Source: Alloalcanivorax dieselolei B5
GTDB lineage: Bacteria > Pseudomonadota > Gammaproteobacteria > Pseudomonadales > Alcanivoracaceae
Assembly (NCBI RefSeq): GCF_000300005.1
Contig: NC_018691.1
Coordinates: forward strand, 1,984,001-2,048,000
DNA: 64,000 bases
Reading direction: 5' to 3'
Below the pieces are notes generated by a model. That model saw nothing but the letters and a program-made list of their open reading frames with translations, had not been told where the DNA came from and did no database searches. Below, one piece after another: positions 9,131 through 19,333 of the stretch. Both the position numbers and the translations under genes were made by a program. Each line of letters starts with the position of its first letter. Positions within the stretch are counted from its first letter, which is position 1.

Positions 9131-10006
9131 ATGAGAGAGTCCGTCGCGGAACTAATGAACCGGTTTACCCTGGAACGGTTGGAGGACAACCTGTTTCGTG
9201 GCCAGACCGAGGCCAATGGCCAGCGCAGTATTTTCGGTGGCCTGGTGGCCGGCCAGGCGTTGCTGGCGGCGTCCATGACGGTGTCGGAGGACCGGCCCGC
9301 CCACTCCCTGCATGCCTATTTCCTGCGGCCCGGGGATATCCGCGTGCCGGTGATCTATGACGTGGACCGGATCCGTGACGGCAAGAGCTTCACCACCCGC
9401 CGGGTCAACGCGATCCAGCACGGCCGGCCGATCTTCAGCCTGTCCGCGTCGTTCCAGGTGGAGGAAGAGGGCGGCCGGCACCAGAATACCATGCCGGACG
9501 TACCAGAGCCGGACAGCCTGGAAAGCGATGAAAGTGCCCGCATGCGGGTGGTGGAGCAGATTCCGGAGCAGTTCCGTGGTGCTTTCCTGCGTGAACGGCC
9601 GGTGGAGTTCCGTCCGGTGACCCCCAAGGACCTGTTCGCGCCGGAAAGCCGGGAGCCGCTCAAACGCTTCTGGTTCCGGGTCAGTGACAGGGTCACCGCC
9701 GATCGTATGACCCAGCGGGCGCTGCTCGCCTATTGTTCTGATTTCGGTTTCATGGGCACGGCCATGCAGCCCCACGGCATGACTTTCTGGCAAAGCGATA
9801 TCCAGTGCGCCAGCATCGACCACGCCATGTGGTTTTACGATGATTTCCAGGTGGACGAATGGCTGCTTTATGACTGCCAGAGCCCCGCCGCCGCCGGTGC
9901 CCGGGGGCTGACTTTCGGCGCCATCCACCGTCAGGACGGCACTCTGGTGGCGTCGGTGGCCCAGGAAGGACTGATGCGGCTGCGGCCCAGCGCCAAGCCG
10001 GTGTGA
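9131..10006 (+). CDS. tesB: Acyl-CoA thioesterase II
   Basis: Double-hotdog thioesterase hydrolysing medium- and long-chain acyl-CoA to free acid and CoA in the cytosol. 291 aa against 286 in E. coli. Family landmarks include FGGLVAGQAL, the C-terminal hotdog sequence CSDFGFMGTAMQPHG (Asp of the triad), ASIDHAMWF (Ser where E. coli has the catalytic Thr, a conservative change) and VASVAQEGLMR (triad Gln). The ATG at 9131 follows GGGGAGA; upstream in-frame starts add residues with no family match. Monocistronic, divergent from mfd; the next gene is over 440 bp away. Confidence 0.93.
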   Translation: MRESVAELMNRFTLERLEDNLFRGQTEANGQRSIFGGLVAGQALLAASMTVSEDRPAHSLHAYFLRPGDIRVPVIYDVDRIRDGKSFTTRRVNAIQHGRPIFSLSASFQVEEEGGRHQNTMPDVPEPDSLESDESARMRVVEQIPEQFRGAFLRERPVEFRPVTPKDLFAPESREPLKRFWFRVSDRVTADRMTQRALLAYCSDFGFMGTAMQPHGMTFWQSDIQCASIDHAMWFYDDFQVDEWLLYDCQSPAAAGARGLTFGAIHRQDGTLVASVAQEGLMRLRPSAKPV

Positions 10007-10010
10007 ATAC

Positions 10011-10314
10011 GCGCGTGCACGCTAACACGCCGTCACGCTAACACGCTTTGAAAACACCCGGTCATCCCGGGGTAGAGAGTCCAATAACTCAAGGCCATTG
10101 AACTCCCCCTTCGGGGTGCCCTGAAGGGCGTTCAAACGGTACTCTAAGCCCCGTTGTGTGAGCCGGGATCGCCCTTTGTAGGGCACATGGCTGCGTAGAG
10201 GGAGATGCCGGATCAAGTCCGGCATGACGGGGTTGCTCTGAATTCATACCCCCAAAGCCCGCAAGCGGGCCTTGGGTTTGGCGTGCCAGCGTGTTGCGTG
10301 TAAGCGTGCCAGCG
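10011..10314. repeat. Family C bracket element C2
   Basis: Arms at 10011-10047 (GCACGCTAACACGC, CGTCACGCTAACACGC) and 10280-10314 (GCGTGCCAGCGTGTTGCGTG) face each other. The 230-bp core includes a hairpin at 10205-10225 (ATGCCGGA, TCAAG, TCCGGCAT) of a type common as dispersed repeats in proteobacteria. The element fills most of the 448-bp gap between tesB and the GAPDH gene; I see no gene in that gap. Confidence 0.7.
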
Positions 10315-10454
10315 AATTGTGGGACACCAATGGTCCACGGACCGTGATTTTTCTGATCCAAGGGGAGGGCCAATGCCTCCGCATTGGGTGGATATGCGCC
10401 CCCATTGGCGCTATTATGCGCGCCCCCAGGAACCCAATTGAGAGGGGCTCATCC

Positions 10455-11906
10455 GTGAACAAACTGGAAGACCACTTCGGACGATGGAAAAACCGTGAGG
10501 AAATCGCCGAGGCGATGATTCCGATGATCGGTCGGCTGTACCGGGAAAAGAACGTGGCCACCACGGTCTATAGCCGTTCCCTGGTCAACAAATCCGTTAT
10601 CCAGATCCTCAAGACCCACCGTTTTGTTAAGCAGATTGAAGACGGCCTGTCCGACAGCGGTCTGTCCGTGGTGGATTCGTTCCCCATTCTCCAGGAAGCG
10701 GTCAAACTGGACCTGGGGCCCTGCCGTCTGGACATCGGCAAGCTGGCGGTTGAGTACAAAAACGACAACCGCGGCCTGTCGGTGGAAGACTTCGTCCGCG
10801 AAGCGCTCACCGAAGCGGTGGAAAACAAGGCCAAACTGGCCGGTACCACCGATGTGGTGCTGTACGGCTTCGGCCGTATCGGCCGTATTCTCGCCCGCTT
10901 GCTGATCGAGAAAGCCGGTTCTGGCGATGGCCTGCGTCTGAAGGCCATCGTGGTGCGTGAGTCCGGCAAGGGCGACCTGCAGAAGCGCGCCAGCCTGCTG
11001 CGCCGTGACTCCGTGCACGGCCCGTTCGCCGGCACCATCGCCGTGGATGAGGAAGACAACGCTCTGATCGCCAACGGCAACTATATCAAGGTGATCTACT
11101 CCAACGATCCGGCGTCCGTCGACTACACCCAATACGGTATCGAAAACGCCGTGTTGATCGACAACACCGGTAAATGGCGTGACGAGGAAGGCCTGTCCCA
11201 GCATCTGCAATGTCCGGGCATCGCCCGCGTGATGTTGACCGCGCCGGGCAAAGGCAGCCTCAAGAACATCGTGCACGGCGTCAACAACGACATGATCGAC
11301 GACAGCGACAAGATCATCTCCGCCGCCAGTTGCACCACCAACGCCATCGTGCCGCCGCTGAAGGCCATCGAGGACAAGTTCGGCATCGAATACGGCCACG
11401 TGGAAACGGTGCACTCCTACACCAACGACCAGAACCTGCTGGATAATTTCCACAAGGGCCCCCGTCGTGGCCGCGCCGCGCCGCTGAACATGGTGCTGAC
11501 CGAAACCGGTGCCGCCACCGCCGCGGCCAAGGCGCTGCCGTCCCTGAACGGCAAGCTGACCGGCAACTCCATTCGCGTTCCCACCCCGAACGTGTCCATG
11601 GCGATCCTGAACCTGACCCTGGAGAAGGAAACCAGCCTGGAGGAGATGAACGAATACCTGCGCTGGGTGAGCCTGCACTCTCCGTTGCAGCGCCAGGTGG
11701 ATTTCGTCAGCAGCCCGGACGCGGTGTCCACCGACTTCGTCGGCTCCCGTCATGCCTCCGTCATCGACGCCGGGGCCACCATCGTCAACGGCCGCCACTG
11801 CGTGCTGTACGTGTGGTATGACAACGAGTTCGGCTACAGCTGCCAGGTGCTGCGGATTCTGCAGCAGATCTCCGGAGTGGAGTACCCGGTGTACCCGGCG
11901 GAGTAA
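10455..11906 (+). CDS. gap: Glyceraldehyde-3-phosphate dehydrogenase, long (Pseudomonas-type) form
   Basis: Phosphorylating GAPDH of glycolysis/gluconeogenesis. 483 aa, longer than the usual ~335 because of an N-terminal domain of about 130 residues (KLEDHFGRWKNREEIAEAMI...), as in pseudomonad GAPDH of the long class. The Rossmann motif VLYGFGRIGRILAR, the catalytic cysteine in SAASCTTNAIVP and the C-terminal WYDNEFGYSCQV are intact. The GTG at 10455 follows GAGAGGGG; an in-frame ATG at 10414 lacks a clear ribosome site and would add 14 residues. A strong terminator follows at 11918. Confidence 0.94.
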   Translation: MNKLEDHFGRWKNREEIAEAMIPMIGRLYREKNVATTVYSRSLVNKSVIQILKTHRFVKQIEDGLSDSGLSVVDSFPILQEAVKLDLGPCRLDIGKLAVEYKNDNRGLSVEDFVREALTEAVENKAKLAGTTDVVLYGFGRIGRILARLLIEKAGSGDGLRLKAIVVRESGKGDLQKRASLLRRDSVHGPFAGTIAVDEEDNALIANGNYIKVIYSNDPASVDYTQYGIENAVLIDNTGKWRDEEGLSQHLQCPGIARVMLTAPGKGSLKNIVHGVNNDMIDDSDKIISAASCTTNAIVPPLKAIEDKFGIEYGHVETVHSYTNDQNLLDNFHKGPRRGRAAPLNMVLTETGAATAAAKALPSLNGKLTGNSIRVPTPNVSMAILNLTLEKETSLEEMNEYLRWVSLHSPLQRQVDFVSSPDAVSTDFVGSRHASVIDAGATIVNGRHCVLYVWYDNEFGYSCQVLRILQQISGVEYPVYPAE

Positions 11907-11917
11907 GTCAGGCACGG

Positions 11918-11943
11918 AAAGCCCGCTTTAGCGGGCTTTTTTT
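11918..11943 (+). terminator. Rho-independent terminator after GAPDH gene
   Basis: The stem GCCCGC (11921-11926) / GCGGGC (11931-11936), with flanking AAA/TTT pairing and a TTTA loop, is followed by a run of seven T, 15 bases after the GAPDH stop codon. Confidence 0.92.
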
Positions 11944-12033
11944 CGTCCGTTCCCGAATTCGCCGGTATTGGCGTAAAACGGGGCGGGAAAGCGATCGGGA
12001 AGCGATACCGGACCATCGGAGGGGCTTGCCTCT

Positions 12034-12063
12034 CTGGCATACTTTTCATGTGGTCATTATAAT
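12034..12063 (+). promoter_or_regulatory. Probable sigma-70 promoter for the nqr operon
   Basis: A perfect -10 hexamer TATAAT at 12058-12063 lies 18 bases after CTGGCA (4 of 6 matches to TTGACA). It is 160 bp before nqrA and after the GAPDH terminator, the right place for the operon promoter. The rest of the 316-bp gap shows no gene. Confidence 0.5.
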
Positions 12064-12222
12064 GTCGCGCGCCGGCCGACGGGCCGGGCCCTTGAATCCT
12101 CATTCACGGGTGATCCTGACGCTATACCGGTTATTGCGCGAATTCCCCCATCCGCTGCCTGTGCAGTGCTTCCGAGGAAGGCGCAGCCCGACATCAGCAA
12201 CACGCAACGTGGGCGAGACACT

Positions 12223-13569
12223 ATGATCAAAATTAAGAAGGGACTGGACCTGCCCATCGCCGGCGCGCCGCGCCAGGCGATCGAGGAAGGCCACCAGGTC
12301 CGTTCTGTCGCCGTGCTCGGCGGCGACTACGTGGGCATGAAACCCACTATGGAAGTCCGCGAAGGGGACCAAGTCAAGAAAGGTCAGTTGATCTTCACGG
12401 ACAAAAAAACCGACGGCGTGAAATACACCGCGCCGGCCGGGGGCACGGTGGTCGCCATCAATCGAGGCCACAAGCGCGTCCTGCAGTCCGTGGTCATCGA
12501 AGTGGCCGACCAGGAAGAAGAGGTGACCTTCACCGCTTATCAGCCGGATCAACTGGCCTCCCTGGATCGCGAAGCCGTGGTGAGCCAACTGGTGGACTCC
12601 GGTGAGTGGACGTTGTTGCGTACTCGCCCCTTTGGCAAGGTGCCGGCACCGCAGAGCGTGCCGAATTCCATTTTCGTCACCGCCATCGACACCAATCCGC
12701 TGTGTCAGGATCCGTCCCTGGTGATCCAGGAGAACGAGCAGAGCTTCCGCCACGGCCTGACCGTGTTGTCCCGTCTCACCGAAGGGCCGGTGTGGGTGTG
12801 CAAGGCGGCCAAGTCCAAGCTGCCATCCTTCGCCCAGGGTCAGATCCGTGAAGAAAGCTTCGCCGGCAAGCACCCGGCCGGTAATCCCGGGACCCACGTT
12901 CATTTCCTCGATCCGGTCAGCCTGAACAAACAGGTCTGGACCGTGGGCTACCAGGAAGTGATCGCCATCGGCAAGCTGTTCATCGAAGGCCGTATCAGCA
13001 GCGAGCGGGTGGTGGCTTTGGGGGGCCCGCAGGTGAAAACACCGCGCCTGTTGCGCACCCGGGTGGGCGCGCAGAGCGACGATTTCTGCCGTGGCGAGCT
13101 GAAAGACGGCGAAAACCGGGTGATTTCCGGTTCCGTGTTCAATGGCCACCACGCCCGTGGTCCGGTGGCGCACCTGGGCCGTCTGTGCAACCAGGTGACC
13201 GTGCTGCGCGAAGGGCACGAGCGCGACCTGCTGGGCTACGTCTCCCCGGGCACCAACCGCTTCTCGGTGATGAACATCTACCTCTCCAGGCTGATGCCGG
13301 GCAAGCGTTTCAACTTCACCACCACCACCAACGGCAGTGAGCGCGCCATGGTGCCGATCGGCGCCTACGAGGAAGTGATGCCGCTGGATATTCTGCCGAC
13401 CCAGCTGCTGCGCGCGCTGGCGGTGGGCGATACCGACAGCGCCTCCGCCCTGGGCGCGCTGGAACTGGTGGAAGAGGATCTGGCCCTGTGTACCTTCGTA
13501 TGCCCCGGCAAATACGAGTACGGCCCGATCCTCCGCGACAACCTGACCACCATTGAAGTGGAGAGCTGA
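12223..13569 (+). CDS. nqrA: Na+-translocating NADH:quinone reductase subunit A
   Basis: Peripheral cytoplasmic subunit of the sodium-pumping NQR complex, 448 aa (family about 446). The N-terminus [14 protein letters not shown] and [16 protein letters not shown] (biotinyl/lipoyl-like barrel) are diagnostic, as are the SLBB-like middle and [12 protein letters not shown] near the C-terminus. It binds quinone near NqrB in the known structures. First gene of nqrABCDEF-apbE-nqrM, with nqrB starting 1 bp after its stop. No strong ribosome site is visible before this ATG (GGGCGAGACACT), but homologues start here. Confidence 0.97.
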   Translation: MIKIKKGLDLPIAGAPRQAIEEGHQVRSVAVLGGDYVGMKPTMEVREGDQVKKGQLIFTDKKTDGVKYTAPAGGTVVAINRGHKRVLQSVVIEVADQEEEVTFTAYQPDQLASLDREAVVSQLVDSGEWTLLRTRPFGKVPAPQSVPNSIFVTAIDTNPLCQDPSLVIQENEQSFRHGLTVLSRLTEGPVWVCKAAKSKLPSFAQGQIREESFAGKHPAGNPGTHVHFLDPVSLNKQVWTVGYQEVIAIGKLFIEGRISSERVVALGGPQVKTPRLLRTRVGAQSDDFCRGELKDGENRVISGSVFNGHHARGPVAHLGRLCNQVTVLREGHERDLLGYVSPGTNRFSVMNIYLSRLMPGKRFNFTTTTNGSERAMVPIGAYEEVMPLDILPTQLLRALAVGDTDSASALGALELVEEDLALCTFVCPGKYEYGPILRDNLTTIEVES

Positions 13570-13570
13570 T

Positions 13571-14824
13571 ATGGGTCTGCGGAATTACCTTGATACCAAA
13601 ATCGCCCCCCACTTCCACGAGGGTGGCAAGCTGCAGAAGTACTACGTCTTCTATGAGATGTTCGACACCATGCTGTACAGCCCGGACTCGGTGACCCGGT
13701 CCGCGGCCCACGTACGTGATGGTATCGATCTCAAGCGCATCATGATGACGGTCTGGTTCGCCACTTTTCCGGCGATCCTGTTCGGTCTGTACAACACCGG
13801 CTTTCAGGCCAACCTGCAAATCACCGAGTTCGGTTTCGATCCGATCGCCGGCTGGCGCACCGACCTGGTGGCGGCGCTCACCGGCTTCAGCCAGGAGAAC
13901 TTCTGGGCCAACATGGTCCATGGCCTGGCCTACTATGTGCCGATCCTGATCGCCGTCTACCTGACCGGTTTCTTCTGGGAAGCCCTGTTCGCCTGGAAAC
14001 GCGGCCATGAAGTGAACGAAGGCTTCTTCGTCACCGGTATCCTGTTCACCCTGATTCTGCCGCCGGCGATTCCGCTCTGGCAGGTGGTACTGGGTGTATC
14101 CTTCGGCGTGGTCATCGGCAAGGAAGTGTTTGGCGGTACCGGCAAGAACTTCCTCAACCCGGCGCTGGTGGGCCGGGCGTTCCTGTACTTCGCCTATCCG
14201 GCGCAAATGTCCGGTGACGCCATCTGGACCGCGGTGGACAACTTCTCCGGCGCCACGCCGCTGTCGCTGGCCGCCAGCGGCAATCTGGACTTTTCCGCCG
14301 GTCTTGCTCAGAACGCCCTGATCGGCGTCGATGCCGGCCAGAGCCTGAGCTGGATGAACACCTTCCTGGGCGGCATCCAGGGCAGCATCGGCGAGACCTC
14401 GCTGATCGCCATCGGTCTGGGCGCGCTCTTCCTGCTGTTCACCAAGATCGCCTCCTGGCGGATCATGCTGGGCGTGCTGCTGGGCATGGTGGCGATGAGC
14501 ACCGTGTTCAATCTGATCGGCAGCGACACCAACCCGATGTTCGCCATGCCCTGGTACTGGCACCTGACGGTGGGCGGTCTTGCCTTCGGTCTGGTGTTCA
14601 TGGCCACCGACCCGGTGTCCGCGGCCATGACCAACACCGGCAAACTGATCTTTGGCATTGTCATCGGTGTGATGACCGTGCTGATCCGGGTGGTCAACCC
14701 GGCCTTCCCGGAAGGCATCATGTTGGCGATCCTGTTCGGCAACCTGTGCGCGCCGTTGATTGATTATTTCGTTACCCAGGCGAATGTGCGTCGTCGCCTG
14801 CGTCGGACCGGGGGAGTAGCGTAA
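13571..14824 (+). CDS. nqrB: Na+-translocating NADH:quinone reductase subunit B
   Basis: Large membrane subunit that carries riboflavin and a covalent FMN and forms the sodium channel. 417 aa with about ten membrane helices. The FMN-attachment threonine is T229 in SGATP, the ApbE target. The gene starts 1 bp after nqrA stops; a 6-codon longer in-frame start would overlap nqrA and has no family support. The stop TAA shares bases with the nqrC start (TAATG). Confidence 0.97.
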   Translation: MGLRNYLDTKIAPHFHEGGKLQKYYVFYEMFDTMLYSPDSVTRSAAHVRDGIDLKRIMMTVWFATFPAILFGLYNTGFQANLQITEFGFDPIAGWRTDLVAALTGFSQENFWANMVHGLAYYVPILIAVYLTGFFWEALFAWKRGHEVNEGFFVTGILFTLILPPAIPLWQVVLGVSFGVVIGKEVFGGTGKNFLNPALVGRAFLYFAYPAQMSGDAIWTAVDNFSGATPLSLAASGNLDFSAGLAQNALIGVDAGQSLSWMNTFLGGIQGSIGETSLIAIGLGALFLLFTKIASWRIMLGVLLGMVAMSTVFNLIGSDTNPMFAMPWYWHLTVGGLAFGLVFMATDPVSAAMTNTGKLIFGIVIGVMTVLIRVVNPAFPEGIMLAILFGNLCAPLIDYFVTQANVRRRLRRTGGVA

Positions 14825-15642
14825 TGGCTGGAAATAGCGAAAGTGTCGGCAGAACGCTGCTGGTCGCCCTGTTGGTCTGTCTGGTGTGCGCGGTGGTGGT
14901 GTCCACCGCCGCCGTGTCACTGCGGCCGGTGCAGCAGAAGAACCAGGTGCTTGACCGCCAGGTGAACATTCTCCAGGCCGCCGGGCTGTATCAGCCGGGC
15001 ATGGACGTGCAGCAGGCGTTCGATACCATCGAGCGCAAATTCGTCGACCTGGAGACCGGTGAGTACGTGGACAAGCCGGAGTCCTATGATCCGCTGAAGG
15101 CGGCCAAGGATCCGACGGAAAGCGAGCGCTTGAGCGCGGATCAGGACATCGCCAGCATCAAACGTCAGGAGAACGTGTCCGAGGTGTATCTGGCGCGGGA
15201 TGATGATGGCAACCTGAGCCGTATCATCCTGCCGGTGCGCGGTTACGGCCTGTGGTCCACCCTGTACGGCTTCCTGGCTCTGGAAGCGGACGCCGAGACC
15301 GTCTCCGGCCTGGGCTTCTATCAGCATGGTGAAACCCCGGGCCTGGGCGGTGAAGTGGACAACCCGGCCTGGAAGGGGCTGTGGCCGGGCAAAAAACTGC
15401 ATGACGACAGCGGTGACGTGGCCATTCAGGTGGTCAAAGGCACTGTCGATTCCGGCGCCGCCGGAGCCGAACACAAGGTGGACGGCCTGGCCGGTGCCAC
15501 CCTGACCAGTAAAGGCGTCAACAATCTGGTGCGTTTCTGGGTGGGGGAAGACGGGTTCGGTCCGTATCTGGATCGCATGAAAGCGGCCAATGACGGCGCC
15601 GGTTCCGCCGCCGTCGAAGCCGACAACGGAGGAGAAGCGTAA
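14824..15642 (+). CDS. nqrC: Na+-translocating NADH:quinone reductase subunit C
   Basis: Periplasm-facing subunit with one N-terminal membrane helix (residues about 11-31) and an FMN-binding domain. The second covalent FMN site is T226 in GLAGATLTS, again modified by ApbE. 272 aa, slightly longer than Vibrio NqrC owing to a charged insert near residues 85-110. Start and stop both overlap neighbours in TAATG junctions, so translation is coupled along nqrB-C-D. Confidence 0.97.
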   Translation: MAGNSESVGRTLLVALLVCLVCAVVVSTAAVSLRPVQQKNQVLDRQVNILQAAGLYQPGMDVQQAFDTIERKFVDLETGEYVDKPESYDPLKAAKDPTESERLSADQDIASIKRQENVSEVYLARDDDGNLSRIILPVRGYGLWSTLYGFLALEADAETVSGLGFYQHGETPGLGGEVDNPAWKGLWPGKKLHDDSGDVAIQVVKGTVDSGAAGAEHKVDGLAGATLTSKGVNNLVRFWVGEDGFGPYLDRMKAANDGAGSAAVEADNGGEA

Positions 15643-16307
15643 TGGCGGAGAAAACGAAGGACATTCTGTTTGGTCCGATTTTCGACAATAACCCCATCGC
15701 GCTGCAGATCCTGGGTATCTGCTCCGCCCTGGCGGTAACCAGTAACCTGAACACCACGCTGACCATGTGTATCGCACTGACGGCGGTGACGGCGTTCTCC
15801 AACTTTTTCGTCAGTTGCATCCGTAATCAGATTCCGGGCAGCATCCGCATGATCGTGCAGATGACCATCATCGCCTCGCTGGTGATCGTGGTGGATCAGT
15901 TCCTGCGCGCCTACGCCTACAGCATCTCCAAGCAGCTGTCGGTGTTCGTGGGGCTGATCATCACCAACTGTATCGTCATGGGCCGGGTGGAAGCCTTCGC
16001 CATGAAGAATCCGCCGATCCCGTCCTTCCTGGACGGTGTCGGCAATGGCCTGGGTTACTCCGTGATCCTGCTGGGTCTCGGTTTCACCCGTGAGCTGCTG
16101 GGTTCCGGCAGCCTGTTCGGCTACCAGATTCTGGAGCGCACCGTGGACGGCGGCTGGTACAACACCAACGGCCTGATGCTGCTGCCGCCGAGCGCCTTCT
16201 TCCTGATCGGCCTGTTCATCTGGGCGATCCGCGCCTGGAAGCCGGAGCAGGTGGAAGAGGACGTCTTCAAGATGAAGCCGCACACCCGCACCAGCGACGC
16301 GTTCTGA
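15642..16307 (+). CDS. nqrD: Na+-translocating NADH:quinone reductase subunit D
   Basis: Six-helix membrane subunit (221 aa) of the NqrD/E (RnfA/E-like) family. [16 protein letters not shown] at the N-terminus and [16 protein letters not shown] with its conserved Cys, which helps ligate the intramembrane 2Fe-2S cluster shared with NqrE, are intact. The start overlaps the nqrC stop in TAATG; nqrE follows after 13 bp with GGAGAAG as its ribosome site. Confidence 0.97.
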   Translation: MAEKTKDILFGPIFDNNPIALQILGICSALAVTSNLNTTLTMCIALTAVTAFSNFFVSCIRNQIPGSIRMIVQMTIIASLVIVVDQFLRAYAYSISKQLSVFVGLIITNCIVMGRVEAFAMKNPPIPSFLDGVGNGLGYSVILLGLGFTRELLGSGSLFGYQILERTVDGGWYNTNGLMLLPPSAFFLIGLFIWAIRAWKPEQVEEDVFKMKPHTRTSDAF

Positions 16308-16320
16308 ACGGAGAAGCCGC

Positions 16321-16941
16321 ATGTTTGAACATTATCTGAGTCTGTTCGTCCGCGCCGTCTTCGTCGAGAACATGGCGCTGGCCTTCTTCCTGGGGATGTG
16401 TACCTTCATCGCCATCTCCAAGAAGATTTCCACCGCGATCGGTCTGGGCATCGCCGTGGTCGTGGTGTTGGCCATCACCGTGCCGGTGAACAACCTGATC
16501 CTGCATTACCTGCTCAATGAAGGGGCGCTGTCCTGGACCGGCATTCCCGCGCTGGCCACTCTGGACCTGCGGTTCCTGGGGCTGCTCAGCTATATCGGCG
16601 TGATCGCGGCGATCGTGCAGATCCTGGAAATGACCCTGGATAAATACGTGCCGGCGCTGTACAACGCGCTGGGCGTGTTCCTGCCACTGATCACGGTGAA
16701 CTGCGCCATCATGGGGGCCTCCCTGTTCATGGTGGAGCGGGACTACGCTTTCGGTGAGTCGCTGGTGTACGGCCTTGGCGCCGGTGCCGGCTGGGCGTTG
16801 GCGATCACACTGCTGGCGGGAATCCGGGAAAAGCTGAAGTACAGCGATGTACCCGACGGTCTGAAGGGGCTGGGTATTACCTTCATCACCGTGGGTCTGA
16901 TGTCCCTGGGTTTCATGTCGTTCTCCGGCGTGCAGCTCTAA
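16321..16941 (+). CDS. nqrE: Na+-translocating NADH:quinone reductase subunit E
   Basis: Six-helix membrane partner of NqrD (206 aa, inverted topology in known structures). [17 protein letters not shown] at the start, [12 protein letters not shown] with a conserved Cys, and [14 protein letters not shown] with the second cluster-ligating Cys mark the family. A ribosome site (GGAGAAG) lies 6 bases upstream. Confidence 0.97.
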   Translation: MFEHYLSLFVRAVFVENMALAFFLGMCTFIAISKKISTAIGLGIAVVVVLAITVPVNNLILHYLLNEGALSWTGIPALATLDLRFLGLLSYIGVIAAIVQILEMTLDKYVPALYNALGVFLPLITVNCAIMGASLFMVERDYAFGESLVYGLGAGAGWALAITLLAGIREKLKYSDVPDGLKGLGITFITVGLMSLGFMSFSGVQL

Positions 16942-16962
16942 GGGAAAGGGGAGAGCCAGATT

Positions 16963-18192
16963 ATGAGTTTTGAGATCATTCTTGGCGTCGCCATGTTCAC
17001 CGCCATCGTATTGGCGCTGGTGGCGGTGATCCTGGTGGCGCGTTCCCGGCTGGTGGCCAGCGGGGACGTTCACATCGATATCAACGGTGATGCGGAAAAG
17101 GGCATTGATGCGCCCGCCGGCGGTAAGCTGTTGGGTACTCTGGCCAACCAGGGCATCTTCCTGTCCTCCGCCTGTGGTGGCGGCGGCACCTGCGCCCAGT
17201 GCAAGTGTCAGGTTCTCGATGGCGGCGGCGACATCCTGCCCACCGAGGAAGGCCACTTCACCAAGGGCCAGATCCGCGATGGTTGGCGCCTGAGCTGTCA
17301 GGTGAACGTCAAGCAGGACATGAAGATCAAGGTGCCGGAAGAGTTCTTCGGCGTGAAGAAGTGGGAGTGCGAGGTCATCGCCAACGACAACGTCGCCACC
17401 TTCATCAAGGAACTGACCCTGAAGCTGCCGGAAGGCGAGGAAGTGGCCTTCCGTGCCGGTGGCTATGTGCAGCTGGAAGCGCCGCCGTTCGAGGTGAACT
17501 TCTCCGATTTCGATATCGGTGAGGAGTATCGCGGCGACTGGGAGCACTTCAAGTTCTTCGATCTGAAGACCAAGAACAGCGAAGAGGTGATCCGCGCCTA
17601 CTCCATGGCCAACTATCCGGAAGAGAAGGGCATTCTCAAGTTCAACATCCGGATCGCCACGCCGCCGCCGGGCTCCTCCGGCATCCAGCCGGGGCTGATG
17701 AGCTCCTATGTGTTCAGCCTGAAGCCGGGTGACAAGATCACCGTGTTCGGACCCTTCGGTGAGTTCTTCGCCAAGGACACCGACGCGGAGATGGTGTTCA
17801 TCGGCGGTGGCGCGGGCATGGCGCCGATGCGCAGCCATATCTTCGACCAGCTCAAGCGTTTGAACTCCAAACGCAAAATGAGCTTCTGGTACGGCGCGCG
17901 CAGCTGGCGTGAGACGTTCTACAACGATGAGTACGATAAGCTCGCCGAGGAGAACGACAACTTCCAATGGCACCTGGCGCTGTCCGATCCGCAGCCGGAA
18001 GACAACTGGACCGGCCTTACCGGCTTCATCCACAACGTGCTGTACGAACAGTACCTGAAGGATCACCCGGCGCCGGAGGACTGTGAATATTACATGTGCG
18101 GTCCGCCGATGATGAACGCCGCGGTCATCAAGATGCTGGAAGATCTGGGCGTGGAGCCCGAGAACATCCTTCTCGATGACTTTGGTGGGTAA
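16963..18192 (+). CDS. nqrF: Na+-translocating NADH:quinone reductase subunit F
   Basis: NADH-oxidising subunit, 409 aa. Order: N-terminal membrane anchor (4-26), plant-type 2Fe-2S ferredoxin domain with ligands C71, C77, C80 and C112, FAD domain ([11 protein letters not shown]), NADH domain ([14 protein letters not shown]) and the terminal [10 protein letters not shown]...LLDDFGG. It takes hydride from NADH and passes electrons through FAD and Fe-S. The ribosome site is GGGAAAGGGGAG. It is followed by 111 bp of hairpin-rich leader before apbE. Confidence 0.97.
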   Translation: MSFEIILGVAMFTAIVLALVAVILVARSRLVASGDVHIDINGDAEKGIDAPAGGKLLGTLANQGIFLSSACGGGGTCAQCKCQVLDGGGDILPTEEGHFTKGQIRDGWRLSCQVNVKQDMKIKVPEEFFGVKKWECEVIANDNVATFIKELTLKLPEGEEVAFRAGGYVQLEAPPFEVNFSDFDIGEEYRGDWEHFKFFDLKTKNSEEVIRAYSMANYPEEKGILKFNIRIATPPPGSSGIQPGLMSSYVFSLKPGDKITVFGPFGEFFAKDTDAEMVFIGGGAGMAPMRSHIFDQLKRLNSKRKMSFWYGARSWRETFYNDEYDKLAEENDNFQWHLALSDPQPEDNWTGLTGFIHNVLYEQYLKDHPAPEDCEYYMCGPPMMNAAVIKMLEDLGVEPENILLDDFGG

Positions 18193-18200
18193 ATCGTGAC

Positions 18201-18281
18201 CGATATGCCAGTGGCATATCGCAGCACGATTGACGTTTCACCCTCTCCCTTGAGGGGAGAGGGACAGGGAGAGGGTGAAAC
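18201..18281. promoter_or_regulatory. Palindrome plus alternative hairpins between nqrF and apbE
   Basis: A near-perfect palindrome occupies 18201-18221 (CGATATGCCA G TGGCATATCG). Next, 16-bp perfect arms sit at 18235-18250 and 18266-18281. Inside, CCCTCTCCC (18241-18249) can pair either with 18255-18263 or with 18267-18275, so two mutually exclusive stems are possible. No U-run follows, so a classic terminator is unlikely; mRNA processing or stability control is one possibility. The CCCTCTCC-type hairpin also resembles dispersed repeats of many proteobacteria. Confidence 0.6.
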
Positions 18282-18303
18282 AAAGCCCGACCCCGGAGCA
18301 GCC

Positions 18304-19332
18304 ATGAAATCCCGTCTCTTACTGATTCCCTTCACGCTGTTGCTGCTGTTTGTGCTGAGCGCCTGCGACGACGCTCAACAACGGCTTTCGGCGCTGTCCG
18401 GACCGACCATGGGCACCACCTGGTCGGTGAAGTTCACCGGTTCCCCCCGTGACGGTATCCCGGCACTCAAATCCGAGCTGGAGGCGGCCCTGGAGCAGGT
18501 GAACCAGGAGATGAGCACCTATCGGCCGGATTCGGACCTGTCCAGGTTCAATCAGGCGGAGGCGGGGACGGTCCAGACCCTGCCGGAGGATTTCGCCAAG
18601 GTACTGGCGGCGGCACAGGCCTTGTCCCGGGACACCAACGGCGCCTATGACGTCACCGTGGGGCCTTTGGTGAACCTTTGGGGCTTTGGCCCGGACCCGG
18701 ACCGCTTCGAACCGCCGGCGGACGAGGACGTCCAGGCGGCGCTGAAGCGTATCGGCTGGCAGCGGCTGACGCTCCAGGGCCGGGAAGCCACCCAGCCCGG
18801 CGGCCTGTATGTGGACCTGTCCTCCATCGCCAAGGGTTTTGGCGTGGACAAGCTGGCCGGAGTGCTCAAAGAAGCCGGTATCAGCAACTATCTGGTGGAA
18901 GTTGGTGGCGAACTGGTGGCGTCCGGCACCAAACCCTACGGCCAGCCCTGGCGCGTGGCCATCGAGCGCCCGGAAGTGGGCAAGCGGGAAGTGGAGAAAG
19001 TGCTGAAACTGCACGATATCGCCATTGCCACCAGCGGTGATTACCGCAATTTTTTTGAGGAGGACGGCAAGCTGTTCTCCCACACCATCGATCCCCGTAC
19101 CGGTTACCCGGTCACTCATCATCTGGCATCGGTTACCGTGCTGCACGAGTCCTGTATGATGGCGGATGCCCTGGCCACCGCGCTGACCGTGCTGGGGCCG
19201 GAAGAGGGCGTCGCCTTCGCTCGTGAACATGAACTGCCTGTGCTGTTCATTGTCAGAACCCATGAGGGGCCGAAAGAAATTCTGACCCCGGCTTTCCAGG
19301 CCGTTCTGGACAGCCAGAAACAGGAGAAGTGA
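18304..19332 (+). CDS. apbE: FAD:protein FMN transferase ApbE
   Basis: Periplasmic lipoprotein (342 aa) that transfers FMN from FAD onto threonines of NqrB and NqrC. A lipobox LSAC puts the lipidated cysteine at C21. Family motifs: MGTTWSVKF, YRPDSDLSRFN, GPLVNLWGFG, VDLSSIAKGFGVDK, and the Mg2+/FAD region SHTIDPRTGYPV. The ATG at 18304 gives a clean signal peptide; a longer ORF upstream would read through the repeat hairpin. Two bases separate its stop from nqrM. Its operon place next to nqr agrees with its role as the NQR maturase. Confidence 0.95.
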   Translation: MKSRLLLIPFTLLLLFVLSACDDAQQRLSALSGPTMGTTWSVKFTGSPRDGIPALKSELEAALEQVNQEMSTYRPDSDLSRFNQAEAGTVQTLPEDFAKVLAAAQALSRDTNGAYDVTVGPLVNLWGFGPDPDRFEPPADEDVQAALKRIGWQRLTLQGREATQPGGLYVDLSSIAKGFGVDKLAGVLKEAGISNYLVEVGGELVASGTKPYGQPWRVAIERPEVGKREVEKVLKLHDIAIATSGDYRNFFEEDGKLFSHTIDPRTGYPVTHHLASVTVLHESCMMADALATALTVLGPEEGVAFAREHELPVLFIVRTHEGPKEILTPAFQAVLDSQKQEK

Positions 19333-19333
19333 T

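Noticed and set aside
10449-11915. 488-aa minus-strand ORF opposite GAPDH
   Set aside because: Antisense to GAPDH; and it would cross the terminator.
13316-14920. 534-aa minus-strand ORF opposite nqrB
   Set aside because: Antisense to nqrB; no recognisable domain.
16267-18066. 599-aa minus-strand ORF opposite nqrE/nqrF
   Set aside because: Antisense to well-identified subunits; compositional artefact.
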